Assembly: GCF_001640805.2 (NCBI RefSeq)
Contig: NC_066843.1
Location: forward strand, 1,211,777 to 1,275,776
From: Lates calcarifer
Taxonomy: Eukaryota > Chordata > Actinopteri > Centropomidae
DNA: 64,000 nt
Direction: 5' to 3'
This document shows positions 12,478-35,398 of the stretch, piece after piece. The translations under genes and the position numbers were made by a program. The notes beneath the pieces were generated by a model. The model searched no databases, was not told the DNA's origin, and saw only the letters and a list, made by a program, of their open reading frames with translations. Numbering within the stretch: position 1 is the first letter of the stretch; each line of letters begins with the position of its first letter.

Positions 12478-13118
12478 TTAAGCCCCAACCCCCCAAGCTA
12501 CTGCTTTCTATGTAAGTTAAATGTTTCATTCTGACATTAAGCCCCGCCCGCCTTAGTTACTGTTGCTATGTCAGTTACATTTTCTCACAGAAGTGCCTTA
12601 AATTTGAATATAGTAGATTTACCAGTTAGATTCTGTGTAACTTTTTAAAACAATAGTAGTTTGAGTTAAGACAGATGTAGACAAAAATAGCTTCTTGTTT
12701 TTCAGTCAGTAAATGTTGATTTTTCTGTCAGATTTTGTCAACTGTAGCTAGCTAGCCAGTTAAGGCAAAAGCTAAGAGGTCTCAGGAGTATGATAAGGAA
12801 AATGTAAAATCAGACTTTTAGTCTACTGTGTTTAACTGTTTAACTCACATACTTGTTGACATTTTCAAACTGTAAATTTTCCCTTTTATAATGAGGATTA
12901 CCCAATCTGTTTGTTGCTAACGTTAGCTTAAACTCTGGTAGCATCCAGAACCAGCTAACAAACAGTGGGTTAATACTACAAAGCTAGTCGTGAATGACGT
13001 GTTTTTAAAGATAACCAGTAGCTAATCCCACAAAGTCGCTAGTTAGTGTAAATAATGCACTTCTTGGCATTAGGAAGAAGTTGTGATTGGACAACTACTG
13101 TTCAGGGGAGGGGCTTAA
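12478..13118. mobile_element. MITE-like element with TTAAGCCCC ends
   Basis: Left end ttaagccccaacccccc, with a second similar motif at about 12538 (ttaagccccgcccgcc). Right end ggggaggggcttaa is the reverse complement. Inside, 'agttactgttgctatg' and 'acaactactgtt' are also inverted partners. No reading frame was recognised. Confidence 0.45.
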
Positions 13119-13896
13119 AAGGGTCAATCGTGATGATTCATTTTTAAAATTCAGATCATTTTCTAATTCAAGTAGCTTCCAGTGTGCATGGCCAATTTGG
13201 TATACCTATAGTGTTTAGAAATTAATGTTTCATATTTACAAAATGACCTTTGAGGCCGTTATGACAAAATGTATCTTCTCACTTTTGACAAAAGTCGACA
13301 TTTGGTCTACATAAGCAGTACAGGTAATAGCATAGTATATGTTTAAGGAACATTAATATGCGACGTATAGAGGAAAAATATTACTTTGGAAAAATAAATA
13401 AATAAATTAAAAACCTTTTTTTTCACACAGCCACACAATTAACGTTATGATGGCTTCACAAGCCTAAAACAGAAATAAATGTTTGTGCTCAGGAGGGAAA
13501 TCTAAACATTTGACTGTTGTTTTTTTCTCATATAGTGCATACTTGATAGACAGCTACTCTGGCATTGTCAGGCAGTATTAGTTTAGGTTTAGTTAAGATA
13601 CATGTCACATTCATTCTACTGCAAATATAATGTATACTACAGTATTTTTTAAATTCAGAATGAGTTCAGTTCACTGTGGGGGTATTAGGCTAAAGCTGGG
13701 AGTTAGATATTCAGTACTGAAGAAACACACACTGCAGTTCAGTTTTGTAAAGTAGAAGATGTAGTAAAATGTCTTTTCCCGGTCCAGTCTCTAAGGACAC
13801 GTTCACAACATTCAGAGGAGTAAAAGGAACTGACTGAAACCCAAGTTTACGAACAGAAAAGATGAGGGCGAAACTCCGTCAAGACTTGTCTGTGCT

Positions 13897-25659
<11,763 letters not shown>

Positions 25660-25797
25660 TATTCCGGTTTTCTCGCTGTGTAAAGATACAGCAGGTCCGG
25701 CTCGTCTGTCAGGGAAACGATAAACCAAAGAAGCCCGCTGTCAGTGCAGCAAAAACCACAGAAATCTCCCGGAGTCAATGAGTACACAATAAAACAC

Positions 25798-25810
25798 ACA
25801 ACATCCGGTT
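25798..25810 (-). promoter_or_regulatory. 13-mer ACAACATCCGGTT, 139 bases upstream of the u2af2 ATG
   Basis: Identical to 10925-10937 (mprip) and 26590-26602. The minus strand reads AACCGGATGTTGT, with an Ets-type core. All three are followed on the plus strand by an A-rich 'caaaat' segment. Function is inferred. Confidence 0.4.
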
Positions 25811-26589
25811 TAAACCTTCAAAATTAAACCACTCAACTGTTTTTAAAAATGTTTTTCCCTTCATTTTTACTGTTTTAATTACGTTTTCAACAATCAAAAA
25901 GGGAAACAATGTAAAACATTAAATTACTCATTTATAATTGATTACATATTTGATGAAATGCAACAATACTGTGCTAGATTAACCTCCCAGGGGCAAAAAA
26001 AAAAAAAAAAAATGTTGTTGTGATCTTATTTACCCCCACTCTCCATGGCAGTTCATTATTTCTCCAAGTACTATTTAATTACTTAGATGTAATTAATCTA
26101 AGACAATTTTGATGACTGATAGATCGTTTAAGTTGTTTTTTAAGCAAACATGCCCAAAATTCACCAGTAGCAGCTTTACAAATTTGAACAAAAGTAATAT
26201 TACTTCACTTTAGCTTTCTGTCTGATCATGACTTGACACACAGAATCAACGGTCAGAATATAAAATACCAATAGAAAAGCTTTTAAAAAAACCCCATTAG
26301 GTTTAAGACTTCTGGCTTTAAATGATCCTGTTTCAGTTTCAGAATAGATAAAGTAATTTGAAAACAGACGCACCACACTGAATTTTTAACAGTGTAGTTT
26401 CTGGTGTTCACATAGCTGCAAAAATATTACATATTATGTATAAACATAGAAATAAATATTATATAAATATATATTTTCATTAAAATAGTGAAAAACTGAT
26501 TTATTGTACGCAAGGTTTGATGCATAAAGTTGTACCTGAACGACAGGACCTTGAGCCATGACACATTCTGTGCTTTTATTGTGGTGATG

Positions 26590-26602
26590 ACAACATCCGG
26601 TT
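26590..26602 (-). promoter_or_regulatory. 13-mer ACAACATCCGGTT, distal copy upstream of u2af2
   Basis: Third identical copy of the motif, about 930 bases upstream of the u2af2 ATG. It is preceded by 'gtggtgatg' and followed by 'actccgtcaaaattctagaac', similar to the flanks at the mprip copy. It may be a promoter element or the end of a small repeat. Confidence 0.35.
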
Positions 26603-26657
26603 ACTCCGTCAAAATTCTAGAACTTGATTCAGAATTTTCGAGCCTTTAATTTCTTCG

Positions 26658-26663
26658 CACACA

Positions 26664-26721
<58 letters not shown>
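26658..26721. repeat. Compound microsatellite (AC)n(AG)n
   Basis: About 11 AC units (26658-26680) run directly into about 20 uninterrupted AG units (26681-26721), so one strand is a long polypurine run. Confidence 0.95.
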
Positions 26722-26722
<1 letters not shown>

Positions 26723-28464
26723 GGAAAATCCCACTGATTGGGTCTCATCAGGTCTCATGCTACTCCATAAATCTGCCCGTTACCTAAAGTAACTGAGTAA
26801 AATACTTCATCAAACACAGTTAATTCTGTCAATAAACTAAACGTCTTTGTTGATATATTAAAAGAACATTAAAAATGAAACAATCTTAAGCTGATTTAAG
26901 ACAAATTTACAAATAAATGTAACACAATTAAATTAAATTCCCACAAAAAATGCAGGAAAAAACTGTTGCCATAATTATAAGAAATTTCTTATTCAACACA
27001 GATTTATCATAGAAGTAATCAATAATTAACATTTACTTTTCTTGATAAGCATTGGATCACTTAAGAGTGAAGTCTTATGTGTTAAAAGTGTGGGAAAAAT
27101 GACTATAAGGTTAAAAAAAATTAAATAACAGAGAAACAAATATACTACCACACATATTGTACATAGAGTATATGTATACATACACACACATACAACATCA
27201 GAGTTATAATCACTTCTATCAGGGTGAATTATTTGAATTATATTGAGCTCATCTGTTTTATCAAAGTGTTTATATTCTTCTGTTTGTGAAGTCATTAAAA
27301 CTCGAGTTAATTCACCACAAGGCTGCATCCACCAGTTACCCTCATTCTCAACAGATCTGATAATCACATTTTAAGCCTGGAAAAAAGTGATTTTTTGTGA
27401 TTAATTTGATATAAATCTTATTGGAAATTAATTTTCTGTTAATTAAGGCCTGTAAAGTTTCATTTTTGTACATTTTAATTTTGGACTCCTGCTCCTTTCT
27501 CAGTGCATAACTCTGGTAAAGCTTGTTTCTGTTCTTAAATCTGAAATGCATTATATAACCATGTATAATCATTATTTATTTCACCTGAAGGAAGCCATTC
27601 TGCAGCCAATAGAAACACCTGTCTCACCCCCCCGACTCCTCCCTGCCTGTCATCCTAAACATAACATGTCGACAACATACATGGAAAATAACCGACTCAG
27701 CTGTGCTGCTATTAAAAGACCTCAAATCCCAGAGTATAGCTGTAGCCGGCCGGCCGGCTGTCATGTTGGTGGACTCTCTGTGAATGAGCTGCTGAGTTGA
27801 GCAGCTCCAGCTCCTCAGGAGAGGAATTAAAAACTCCAGCCCAGGAAACCTGCAGAGGCCTGAGACTGAGCAGTAAGTGCCGACTGCTAATTCGTTTCTT
27901 GCAGTATGGAAGTCAGACGGTTAGAGATGAACTGCCACTGAGCGACTAACTGGAGGATTCTGAGAGTTTTTAATCTTTAATTTAATGCTACACTGCTGCA
28001 GCATGAGATAAACCGCTGCTATCTCCTTTGTGTTTATGGTTATCTTGACTTTGTTGTGGAATAATGTGACTAGTACTCAGTGACACTGAGCCTTTGTGAG
28101 AGATACCGGATCTATTTCTGGGGCAGTTTATATTTAGAAGCCCCCTCTTGGACAAACAGCTGGTGCTTGGCTCGGTAAACCTAAACCAAAAGGTTATCTT
28201 CAGATTCCCTGTTGGACACAACCAGAACAGACTGTTGGTCTTTATGATCTGACGACAAAAAACTGGCTCAGTCCACTGGTTTCTAACAACTAAAGTTTTA
28301 TGTGAAGGAAAGTTTGACTCTGAAAAAGAACCTGTGACTGAAACACAGTGAGTTCATGCACAGGTTATCAGGATTGGAAATTTAAAAGGCCCCCAACCCC
28401 TTCTACACAGGAGCAAGACTCTTAAACAAAAAGATACACAATGTCTACAAACAACATGGCTGCA

Positions 28465-28575
28465 TTATATGTATCTTTGTGGTGATTTTGCATCTTTTCA
28501 CAGTTGTTTTGTGTTTCTCTGTGGCCATTTTGCATCTATTTGTGGTAATCTGATTTTGTTTCCAACAAAAAATGT
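28465..28575 (+). repeat. Minisatellite-like degenerate repeat
   Basis: Successive units resemble 'ttttgcatctntttgtggtnat' and 'gttgttttgtgtttctctgtgg'. Similar tracts are at 31895-32045 and 36410-36520. Confidence 0.5.
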
Positions 28576-29444
28576 TTACAGTCACTTCAAAGTTCGGTTA
28601 GTCGCACATAATGCTTTACATGGTCGAACTAGGACTAAAAACATTTTGAATATATGAGGCATGATCACATTCATGATTCATAAAATTGAAACTAAAATCT
28701 GGAAGATTAAAAGAAGTTTTGAAAGCTTAAACTATGGTTTGAAGCTAAAAAGTTGAATTTGATGGTTCAAAATTAAGATTTTAATGCTTGTAATGAGCCG
28801 CTGCTTCATTCGTACAAGGTTCACAAATAGCTTGGAACAGTTTTAACATGAGGAACTAAGAATACAAGCAGCTCAAAACAACCTAAACAAGTCTGAGAGG
28901 GAGCTAGAGAAACGTTTGATATATTCCAATCGTGGAAAATTTCCAATTAAATCTTAGTTTCAGTTTTATGGCTTGTGGATGTGATTTTACCTCATGAAAA
29001 ATTTATGTGTATAAATATCCAAATATCCAAGTATCCAGTAAGCACATATCTCATACAGAGACATTAATTATGTTGTATTTATCCATTACGTTTTGTGAGG
29101 GAAAATGGTTAAAAAATATCTTGTCTGTTTTTGTTTCAGAGTTGTAATAATAAAGCTAGATTTAAAAATGGTTGTAGAGGGTGAGATGGATTCCAATGTT
29201 ACCGAGCCGGAGAGCTTGTGGGTATGAAATGCTCCTTTTTCTTAAATAAAAAAATCACCTTCGACATCCCATCATCCCATCTCATCTACATCTCCAGAGA
29301 AAAAATCATTCTCCATCCAAGAAGCATGTTTACATTTTTAAACATGCTTTAGCAACAAAATCCTGTTAGCTAACCACGACATCCCACTGCAGTGGTGGTT
29401 TAAAGTGTTTTTTGTTGTTGTTGTTGTTTTAAAAAAAGGAATAT

Positions 29445-29975
29445 TAGCTTATTTGCTTTCTTACCAAAAAGTTTACAAGAAGATTGATACCACTATCACA
29501 GCTGTATGGTGAATATGAAGCTACCACTAGTGGCTGGTTAGCTTATTTTAGTTAAGCTTACCTTAGCTTAGCACAAACAGTTTGTTTGGTTGACTTACCG
29601 CCTGCTATAAGAATCTCCCATGTGTTCAAAGAATCCTTAGGGACATTTTGCCTGTTACGTCTACGCATTTTAAGCATTTTGCATCATTTGATTTCTTCCT
29701 CTACTTTTAATTTCCAGTAGACTTGGTAGACTAGGAAGTGCACTGCTGCCTCCTGCTGGTGAGATTAAGAAGTGAGATCCGATCACAAGTGGTCACTCAA
29801 GACGCATGTGGAGATACATTTTGATGAACAGGGCCCATAGAGCTCCTGGTAGTAGCCAGGCTAGCTGTTAAACTCTGCTTCCTTTCTTTATGCTAAGCTA
29901 AGCTAACAGACTGCTGTCTGTAGCTTCATAGAAAGATATGAGAGTGGTATTGGAAAGCGAATAAGTGTATTTCTG
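29445..29975. mobile_element. Palindromic MITE-like element upstream of dhrs7c
   Basis: Left 'cttatttgctttctt...gataccactatcac...tatgaagctac' (29448-29525) is mirrored on the right by 'gtagcttcatagaaagatatgagagtggtattggaaagcgaataag' (29920-29965). Internal 'ttagcttagcac' and 'tatgctaagctaagctaac' also pair. No coding potential. Confidence 0.55.
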
Positions 29976-30084
29976 ATAATATTATACTTTTGTGTGAACA
30001 TTTACAACCACATGCTCTTGTTTCATTTCAATTTTGCATATTTAACATAAAAATAAAACATTTTTTTAGAATATCCTCCACGAG

Positions 30085-32764
30085 ATGGATCCAACATGGA
30101 CCACCACTGTTCTCCTGGTGCCCTTCGTCGTTGTGCTGACAGCTGGATTTTTTTACCTCTATGGTTTCATTGTTGGTCTGTTGTCCAAAACATCAGTACG
30201 CAACAAGGTGGTGATTCTAACTGACGCCTTATCTGGGCTTGGAAAAGGTAACATAAGCATACTTTGTTGTTTAAGGCGAAAACTTGGTACCGGTAACCTT
30301 AAATATAATTTAAGTTTTTCCGTTTTTCAACTTGTTTCAATGAAGAATGCGCAGGTGTGTTTCACAAAGGAGGAGCGAGGTTGATCCTCTGCGGGAAAAG
30401 CTGGGAGAAACTTGAAGAACTTGCTGATGATTTGGCGAACTCCTCAGACCCAACTGTAGTAAGTTTACCGGTGCTGAAACAAGTCTCAAGTATTTCTCTA
30501 TAACTGATGGTGGAATGTAGGAACTAGTACTTTACTTGATTGTTTATCTTGTGACCTTATACTTCAGCAACATTTTACTATTGTAGCTACTTTAGATGCA
30601 GCTAGTTTTAACTACTTTATATACAGTTAGTTTAGAGCAGTGGTTCCCAACCTAGGAGTCAGGCCCCTCCAAAGGATCACAAGAAAGGGGTCGTGAGATG
30701 ATTCTCTCTAATCTTTGTTGTTTTCTGTGAACTCATAGTCTAATAGTTACCTGAATTCTTTTTATCAGGGGTCACGAGCTAAAAATGTTGGGAAACCACC
30801 ACTGGTAGAAAAAGTACTTATATATATATATAATTATATATATTATATAATATATATATATATATACTAAAAGTAATATATACACAGTGTAGAAATACTG
30901 TTTTAAGTAGATAATCCTCCATTCAAAAGTACAAAAGTGTTATCAGAAAAAGTACTTAAAATATCAAAAGTAATCATACTCGTTGAACAGAATGACCCCC
31001 TTCAGAGTATGTAATAATAATATAATAATAATATAATAATAAAATAAATTAAAAAAAAAAAGTCAAAGAACTAGTGACTGTCAGTGATAAACATTTCATA
31101 ATAAAAACTTACTTAAGTATCAAACTTTAATTTGTTAAACTAAATGTTCTTTGTTACTTTCAAACACTGGGAACCACTGGTTTGATCTTCAACATTGCGT
31201 TTTTGTGCTCATCATATATTTTTCAATCTAAAATATTAATTTGAAAAGTAACATACAGCTGTTAAGGAAATGTAGTGGAGTAAAAAGCACAATATTTCCC
31301 TCTGAAATTAAGTGACGTAGAAATACAAAGCAGCATAAAATGGAAATACTCATGTAAAGTACCTGAAAACGTGAGTAGAACTTGTAGAAGTTACTTTCCA
31401 TCACCGTTCCTCCTCCTCTTCAGACGTTTCCTCCGAAGCTGGTGCTGCTGGATTTCGGGGATATGGACAGTCTGCCCGAGGCGATCGCAGAGATCCTGGA
31501 CTGTTACGGCTGCCTGGACGTCCTCATCCTCAACAGCAGCATGAAGGTCAAAGCACCTGCACAGAATCTGTCCCTGGAGATGGACAAGTTACTGATGGAC
31601 AACAATTACTTTGGACCGGTGAACGCTGGCTAAAGGTAGAGGATGGAGATGCGATGGAGGATTTCTTTAGATTTCAGGCTGCAGACGTGTGATCGTGTCA
31701 TCTCACGTTTCTGTTTCAGGCGTGCTGCCCTCCATGATCTCCAGGAGAACTGGTCACCTGCTCCTGGTCAACAGCATCCAGGGGAAACTCGCCGTGCCTT
31801 TCCGCACCACATGTGAGTTTGAAGCCTTGAAAATACACAAAGAAATCTTAAATAAAACCATGCAGCCATTTTGTTTCTTTGTAGTTGATTGATTGTGTGT
31901 CTTTTTTGTGTCTTTCTCTGATTGTTTCATGTCTCTTTGTTGTCATTTTGCATCCCTGTGGTTGTTGCATGTGTTTTTGTGATCATTTTTGCATCTCTAT
32001 AAGGTTGTTTTGCATCTCTTTGTTGTCATTTTGTGTTTCTTCCACAGGCTCCTTGACCTTTCAGACCCCTGTTCAGTAATCCATCCATGCTAGTTACACT
32101 AGAGTTTGGGGTTTATTTGTACATGTACACAACATAAATCTTATAAAATGAAATAATAATTATAATTTATCTGATAGACAAAGAAAAAACAAAAAGTGCC
32201 GAGCACATAGAGGCTAATAATGTTCTCCAAACTTAGTTAATGGTAATGATGGGATGTAGACGGCTGCAGTATAAGATGCTGTATTTACTGTTTCAGATGC
32301 AGCCTCCAAACACGCAGTCCAGGCCTTCTTCGACTGCCTGAGAGCTGAGGTGGAGGAGTATGGCATCTCCGTCAGCACCATCAACCACACCTTCATCAGC
32401 AGCTCAGCGTCTGAAAACACGCAGGCAGCCTCCTCCAAATCCATCTGGTCACGTGAGTAAAATAAGACTAAATGATTCATACAAACTGAAATAGAAAGAA
32501 CCTCAGGACGACCCCTGAGCTTTTACCTGATCTCATCTCACCTGTGTCTCTGCAGTGTTGTACACAAAGAAACCCAGCGGCGTTTCTCCAGACGAAGCAG
32601 CCGCTGAGATTGTCAAGACTTTAAACAACAAGAGGAAGGAGGTGGTAATTGCTCCTTCGCTCCCCAAGGTGGCCATCTACGCCAGATCTTTCTTCCCTAA
32701 TGTTTTCTTCGCTGTGATGGCTGCAGGGGTGAAGAACACCGCCGCTGCCTCAGAGAAGATGTAG
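30085..32764 (+). CDS. dhrs7c: Dehydrogenase/reductase SDR family member 7C, frameshifted in exon 3
   Basis: DHRS7C (SRP-35) is a sarcoplasmic-reticulum short-chain dehydrogenase linked to retinol oxidation in muscle. Exons: 30085-30247, 30346-30458, 31424-31635, 31720-31812, 32297-32452, 32556-32764. The ATG at 30085 follows an acceptor-like AG at 30068-30069, so a 5' non-coding exon is likely. Residues about 8-30 form one hydrophobic anchor. The cofactor loop reads TDALSGLGK (residues 46-54). The active-site segment is TTYAASKHA, with the catalytic Tyr spanning the exon 4/5 junction and a Ser 13 residues upstream (VNSIQGK). The C-terminus SFFPNVFFAVMAAGVKN fits the family. In exon 3 the frame reads NNYFGPVNAG then stop. 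One extra A at 31622-31623 explains this: without it the frame gives FGPVTLAKGVLPSM, joins exon 4 in phase, and totals 314 residues, near the human length. This could be an assembly indel or a true broken allele; the other exons look intact and conserved, which favours an error. Paralogue a or b is not assigned. Confidence 0.9.
30638..30804. mobile_element. Short hAT-like MITE nested in dhrs7c intron 2
   Basis: Ends are inverted: cagtggttcccaacct on the left and ttgggaaaccaccactg on the right. The internal 'ggggtcgtgag' and 'caggggtcacgagc' also pair. The CAGTGGTTCCCAACC terminus is typical of hAT-derived MITEs. Confidence 0.65.
30819..30867. repeat. (TA)n low-complexity tract
   Basis: Nearly pure TA repeat with interruptions, able to fold on itself. 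It sits next to the right end of the nested MITE. Confidence 0.9.
31012..31045. repeat. (TAA)n-rich tract
   Basis: Short run of 'aataataatataataataata' units inside dhrs7c intron 2. Confidence 0.8.
31895..32045 (+). repeat. Minisatellite-like degenerate repeat in dhrs7c intron 4
   Basis: Repeating units of 'gtctctttgttgtcattttgcatc' type with changes, about seven in number. Same pattern as 28465-28575 and 36410-36520. Confidence 0.55.
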
Positions 32765-33726
32765 CGTAGATTTTCTGGTGAAGGTGAAAAAAGTCAGAGT
32801 AAGAACGGGTGTTAATGATGCAGTTTTGTGTTTTTCCATTAAAACTTTTGACCTTCAGATAGAATTTAAACCATATTAAATGTTTCTCTTGTTAGAAACA
32901 CTGTCTTTAACTGAGATGTGTGTATGAAATTAGGATTTTAAAAGAAGTGTAGTTTGTATTGACCAGGTCTGAGTTGTAGTGAAACCTAATATGTACAGTT
33001 AAACATAGTTTCTCTATTAGAAATAATTAATTTCTGTATATTTTACAGGTTGAAATACATAATGTCATAATCAATGTGCAGAATTTACATACAAATAGTG
33101 AATTGTGGAGAAAATGTTGCATCTGTTCTTGTATTTGTGGATGTGATTATATTTTTTAAAAAACATCAATAAAGTAGATATGTGTATGAATGTAAATGCT
33201 CATAATTTATTTTACTCAATTCTCTTATTTATCAATTTTTATGTTTTTTTTTTTTTAGTTAAAATAGATTTTTGCTGGCACCAAGACCAGTTTAATTGTA
33301 ATTTATTTCCGAATAATTTCCTGTAGATGCCCATATAATTAAATAGAATTATAGGTAGAATATAAAGTTGTCAGCTGGCACAGAAACAGTTACATCTTTA
33401 ATTTATTCTGTATGGCTGCACCAATTATTTAAATTACTGCTGACTAGTTTATTAATAATTTGGACTGTAAACTAAAATGTTAAAGTTACAGGAACATTGT
33501 ATTTTAATTACATATTACTTTTAGTTGAGTGGGACTTTTACTTGTAAACTATGTATTTTGATATAATGTATCAGTAACCTAAGTAAAATATTTGAGTACG
33601 TCTCATGCAGAGGTCAAGTAAAGGTCATGAAAAAATAATCATGTTTACATGTGGCGCCCTCTAGTGGACAGTCTTTACCATCACCGCTACATGCTGCTCA
33701 GTATTAGTTTGTCTTTTCATGGATAA
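32765..33726. other. dhrs7c 3' UTR and spacer to natd1
   Basis: AT-rich sequence with a plausible dhrs7c poly(A) signal at 33168-33173. The last 100 bases hold the natd1 upstream region. No other element was seen. Confidence 0.5.
33168..33173 (+). promoter_or_regulatory. Likely dhrs7c poly(A) signal (AATAAA)
   Basis: AATAAA about 400 bases past the dhrs7c stop, in 'catcaataaagtag', followed within 30 bases by a TG-containing region. It is the first plain AATAAA after the stop. Confidence 0.5.
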
Positions 33727-34914
33727 ATGTCCTTTAACATGTTTTCCAGACTCACAGCGTTAACTCTGCGGGTGACGTCTTATCCCGCCGCCTTCACTTC
33801 GTTAAGCTCCGGCTGCAGGTTGATGGTGGAACATGACCGACAGAACCAGCGCTTCACGGTCACTCCGGGCAGCGGCGCCGGTAAGCACACTCAGCCGGGG
33901 CTGACGCTTCTCTACCGGGGGACATTCTCTTAAGAGAGCCCGAGGTTCACTCGCGGCCTGCTGAAACACATTTCTCCGTGAATGATTAATCTGTTCTGAG
34001 GATATTCAGATACTGTAACTGTTCCGTTTCAGTTGTTTAACCGCATAATATTAACCGTCGCCATCTCTCTCGAGGAGAAAACGCTTAGCAAAACTTCGTT
34101 TAAAAATCAGAGAATTTAATGTGACTTCGCTCGTGCGAATCCCGTTGCGTAACTGATGTCAATGACTTGTCATTTATACAACTTTTTTCCATTCCCTTAA
34201 GAGTTCGGCATAGATATTAAAACCAAAAGCAACAGTTTTTTGTACTTTTTTGGCGGATTGCCCTCACCACCACAGCAGTAACAGGCGAGTGATGCCTACA
34301 TAAATTTGGATATTTCTAAAGGGAGTTTGGCATTGTTTGTTTAGAATTTCTATCCAACAGATTTTGTTTTCTAGTTTCGTTGTAGGGAGGATGTGATGAA
34401 GTATCTTTACTCCAGTAATGTACTCAATTGCATTTTAGGTACTTAGGACTTTACTTTTATGTTACTTTATACTTCTACTTCACTGCAGTTCAAAGGGAAA
34501 TATTGAGGAGAAAATATACTTTTTACTCTACTAACCAGCGTTATATACTGCCCACCAGGATCCCACTAATTTAAAATTTGTTGTGGCCACAGGGACCCAT
34601 GAATGTGCAGTGCTGAGCTACAAATTCACTGGAGAGAAGGAAGTGGATCTGATGTCAACCTACGTACCAGAGACGTTCAGGGGCCAAGGTGTCGCTGCAC
34701 TGCTGTCACAGGTAAGACTTATCAGGCCTCAGTTGGTTTTGAAAATCTCTCGTGTCAAGACATACTTTATATTGATTGCTGTTTGTTTCTTTTTCAGGCT
34801 GCGATGGACTTTCTGGTTGAAGAAAACCTCAAGGCTCGTGTCTCATGTTGGTACATACAGAAATACATCGAGGAACACCCACTGCAACATTTTAAAGACC
34901 TCGTTATCACTTGA
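33727..34914 (+). CDS. natd1: N-acetyltransferase domain-containing protein 1 (3 exons)
   Basis: This is a small GNAT-fold protein of the YjdJ-like family; its substrate is not known to me. Exons 33727-33880, 34593-34711 and 34798-34914 join in phase to 129 residues. Family landmarks are MVEHDRQNQRFTV, the acetyl-CoA-binding loop FRGQGVAALL (R-x-x-G-x-G/A type), and the end VSCWYIQKYIEEHPL, which matches human NATD1 closely. Compared with the roughly 113-residue human form, this protein has a different and slightly longer N-terminus. A second in-frame ATG at 33739 could also start it (MFSRLTALTLRVTSYPAAF). That segment is rich in Arg, Ser and hydrophobic residues and lacks acids, so it could be a mitochondrial presequence; this is inference. 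The gene lies 1 kb downstream of dhrs7c on the same strand and is convergent with gsg1l2. Confidence 0.92.
33881..34592. other. natd1 intron 1
   Basis: Contains at 34380-34560 a fragment of the aagtact-rich element family found in dhrs7c intron 2 ('tacttctacttcactgcagttcaaagggaaatattgagga'). The rest is unremarkable. Confidence 0.45.
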
Positions 34915-35392
34915 CTGAAGCTCATTTGTCTGCTAGAGCCTGAACTGCTACCTCAAATCAACTACAACCTCATGTACCCGTCTGTTCGACACTATAGAGG
35001 CCAAAGGGAGAATGTAAAACACCTGCAGCATCTAAGTTGTAGTTGTGAATGACAATTGTTTGTTTGAGGCACAGTATGATTCATATAATTTCTAAAGAAT
35101 CATAAATTTAATATGAGTAAAGTTACGCAAAATCAAGGTGAAGTTGCTGAGCAATATTGATTTTATTTTCATGGGTTTTTGTTGATGTGAAACTTGCAAA
35201 TTGATGCTTTTATTTTCTTAATATTGCACTTTTAATCTGGTATTATTCCTCACAAACTTATTTTTCAATGTTGGAACAAGGCAATTCAATATTTATTATG
35301 ACTGTAATATTTAACCAGAGCATAATGTTGTGTGTTGTTGACAATTCAGACATGAACTTTTCTTCTCTGACTTGACTGTCCATGTAATTCAA

Positions 35393-35398
35393 AATAAA
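35393..35398 (+). promoter_or_regulatory. Likely natd1 poly(A) signal (AATAAA)
   Basis: AATAAA in 'attcaaaataaaaatg', about 480 bases after the natd1 stop. Confidence 0.45.

Larger units (their letters stand above)
10749..13896. other. Intergenic: mprip promoter side and u2af2 3' flank
   Basis: Contains the mprip upstream region with a duplicated segment (10885-10956 and 11549-11625), possible poly(A) signals for u2af2 and a MITE-like element (12478-13118). No other gene was recognised. Short poly-T and poly-A tracts occur near 11460 and 12368. Confidence 0.5.
25660..30084. other. Intergenic between divergent u2af2 and dhrs7c
   Basis: Contains the u2af2 upstream region with two ACAACATCCGGTT motifs, an (AC)n(AG)n microsatellite, a minisatellite-like tract (28465-28575) and a palindromic element (29445-29975). 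A poly-A run is at 25997-26012. An upstream non-coding exon of dhrs7c is expected here but was not located. Confidence 0.5.
30505..31408. mobile_element. MITE-like element filling dhrs7c intron 2, with a nested insertion
   Basis: Inverted ends: left gatggtggaatgta...actagtactttact, right gagtagaacttgtagaagttactttccatcacc. The interior has the 'aagtact', 'acttcagcaac' and 'ggaaatactcatgtaaagtac' motifs of a very common fish element. Fragments of related sequence are at 34380-34560, 42600-42850 and 56830-56935. A second element (30638-30804) and a TA repeat lie inside. Confidence 0.55.

Noticed and set aside
31613..31622. Earlier splice donor at 'ccg|gtgaac' that would bypass the dhrs7c frameshift
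   Set aside because: Joining there to exon 4 gives the wrong frame and deletes conserved residues, so it does not rescue the gene.
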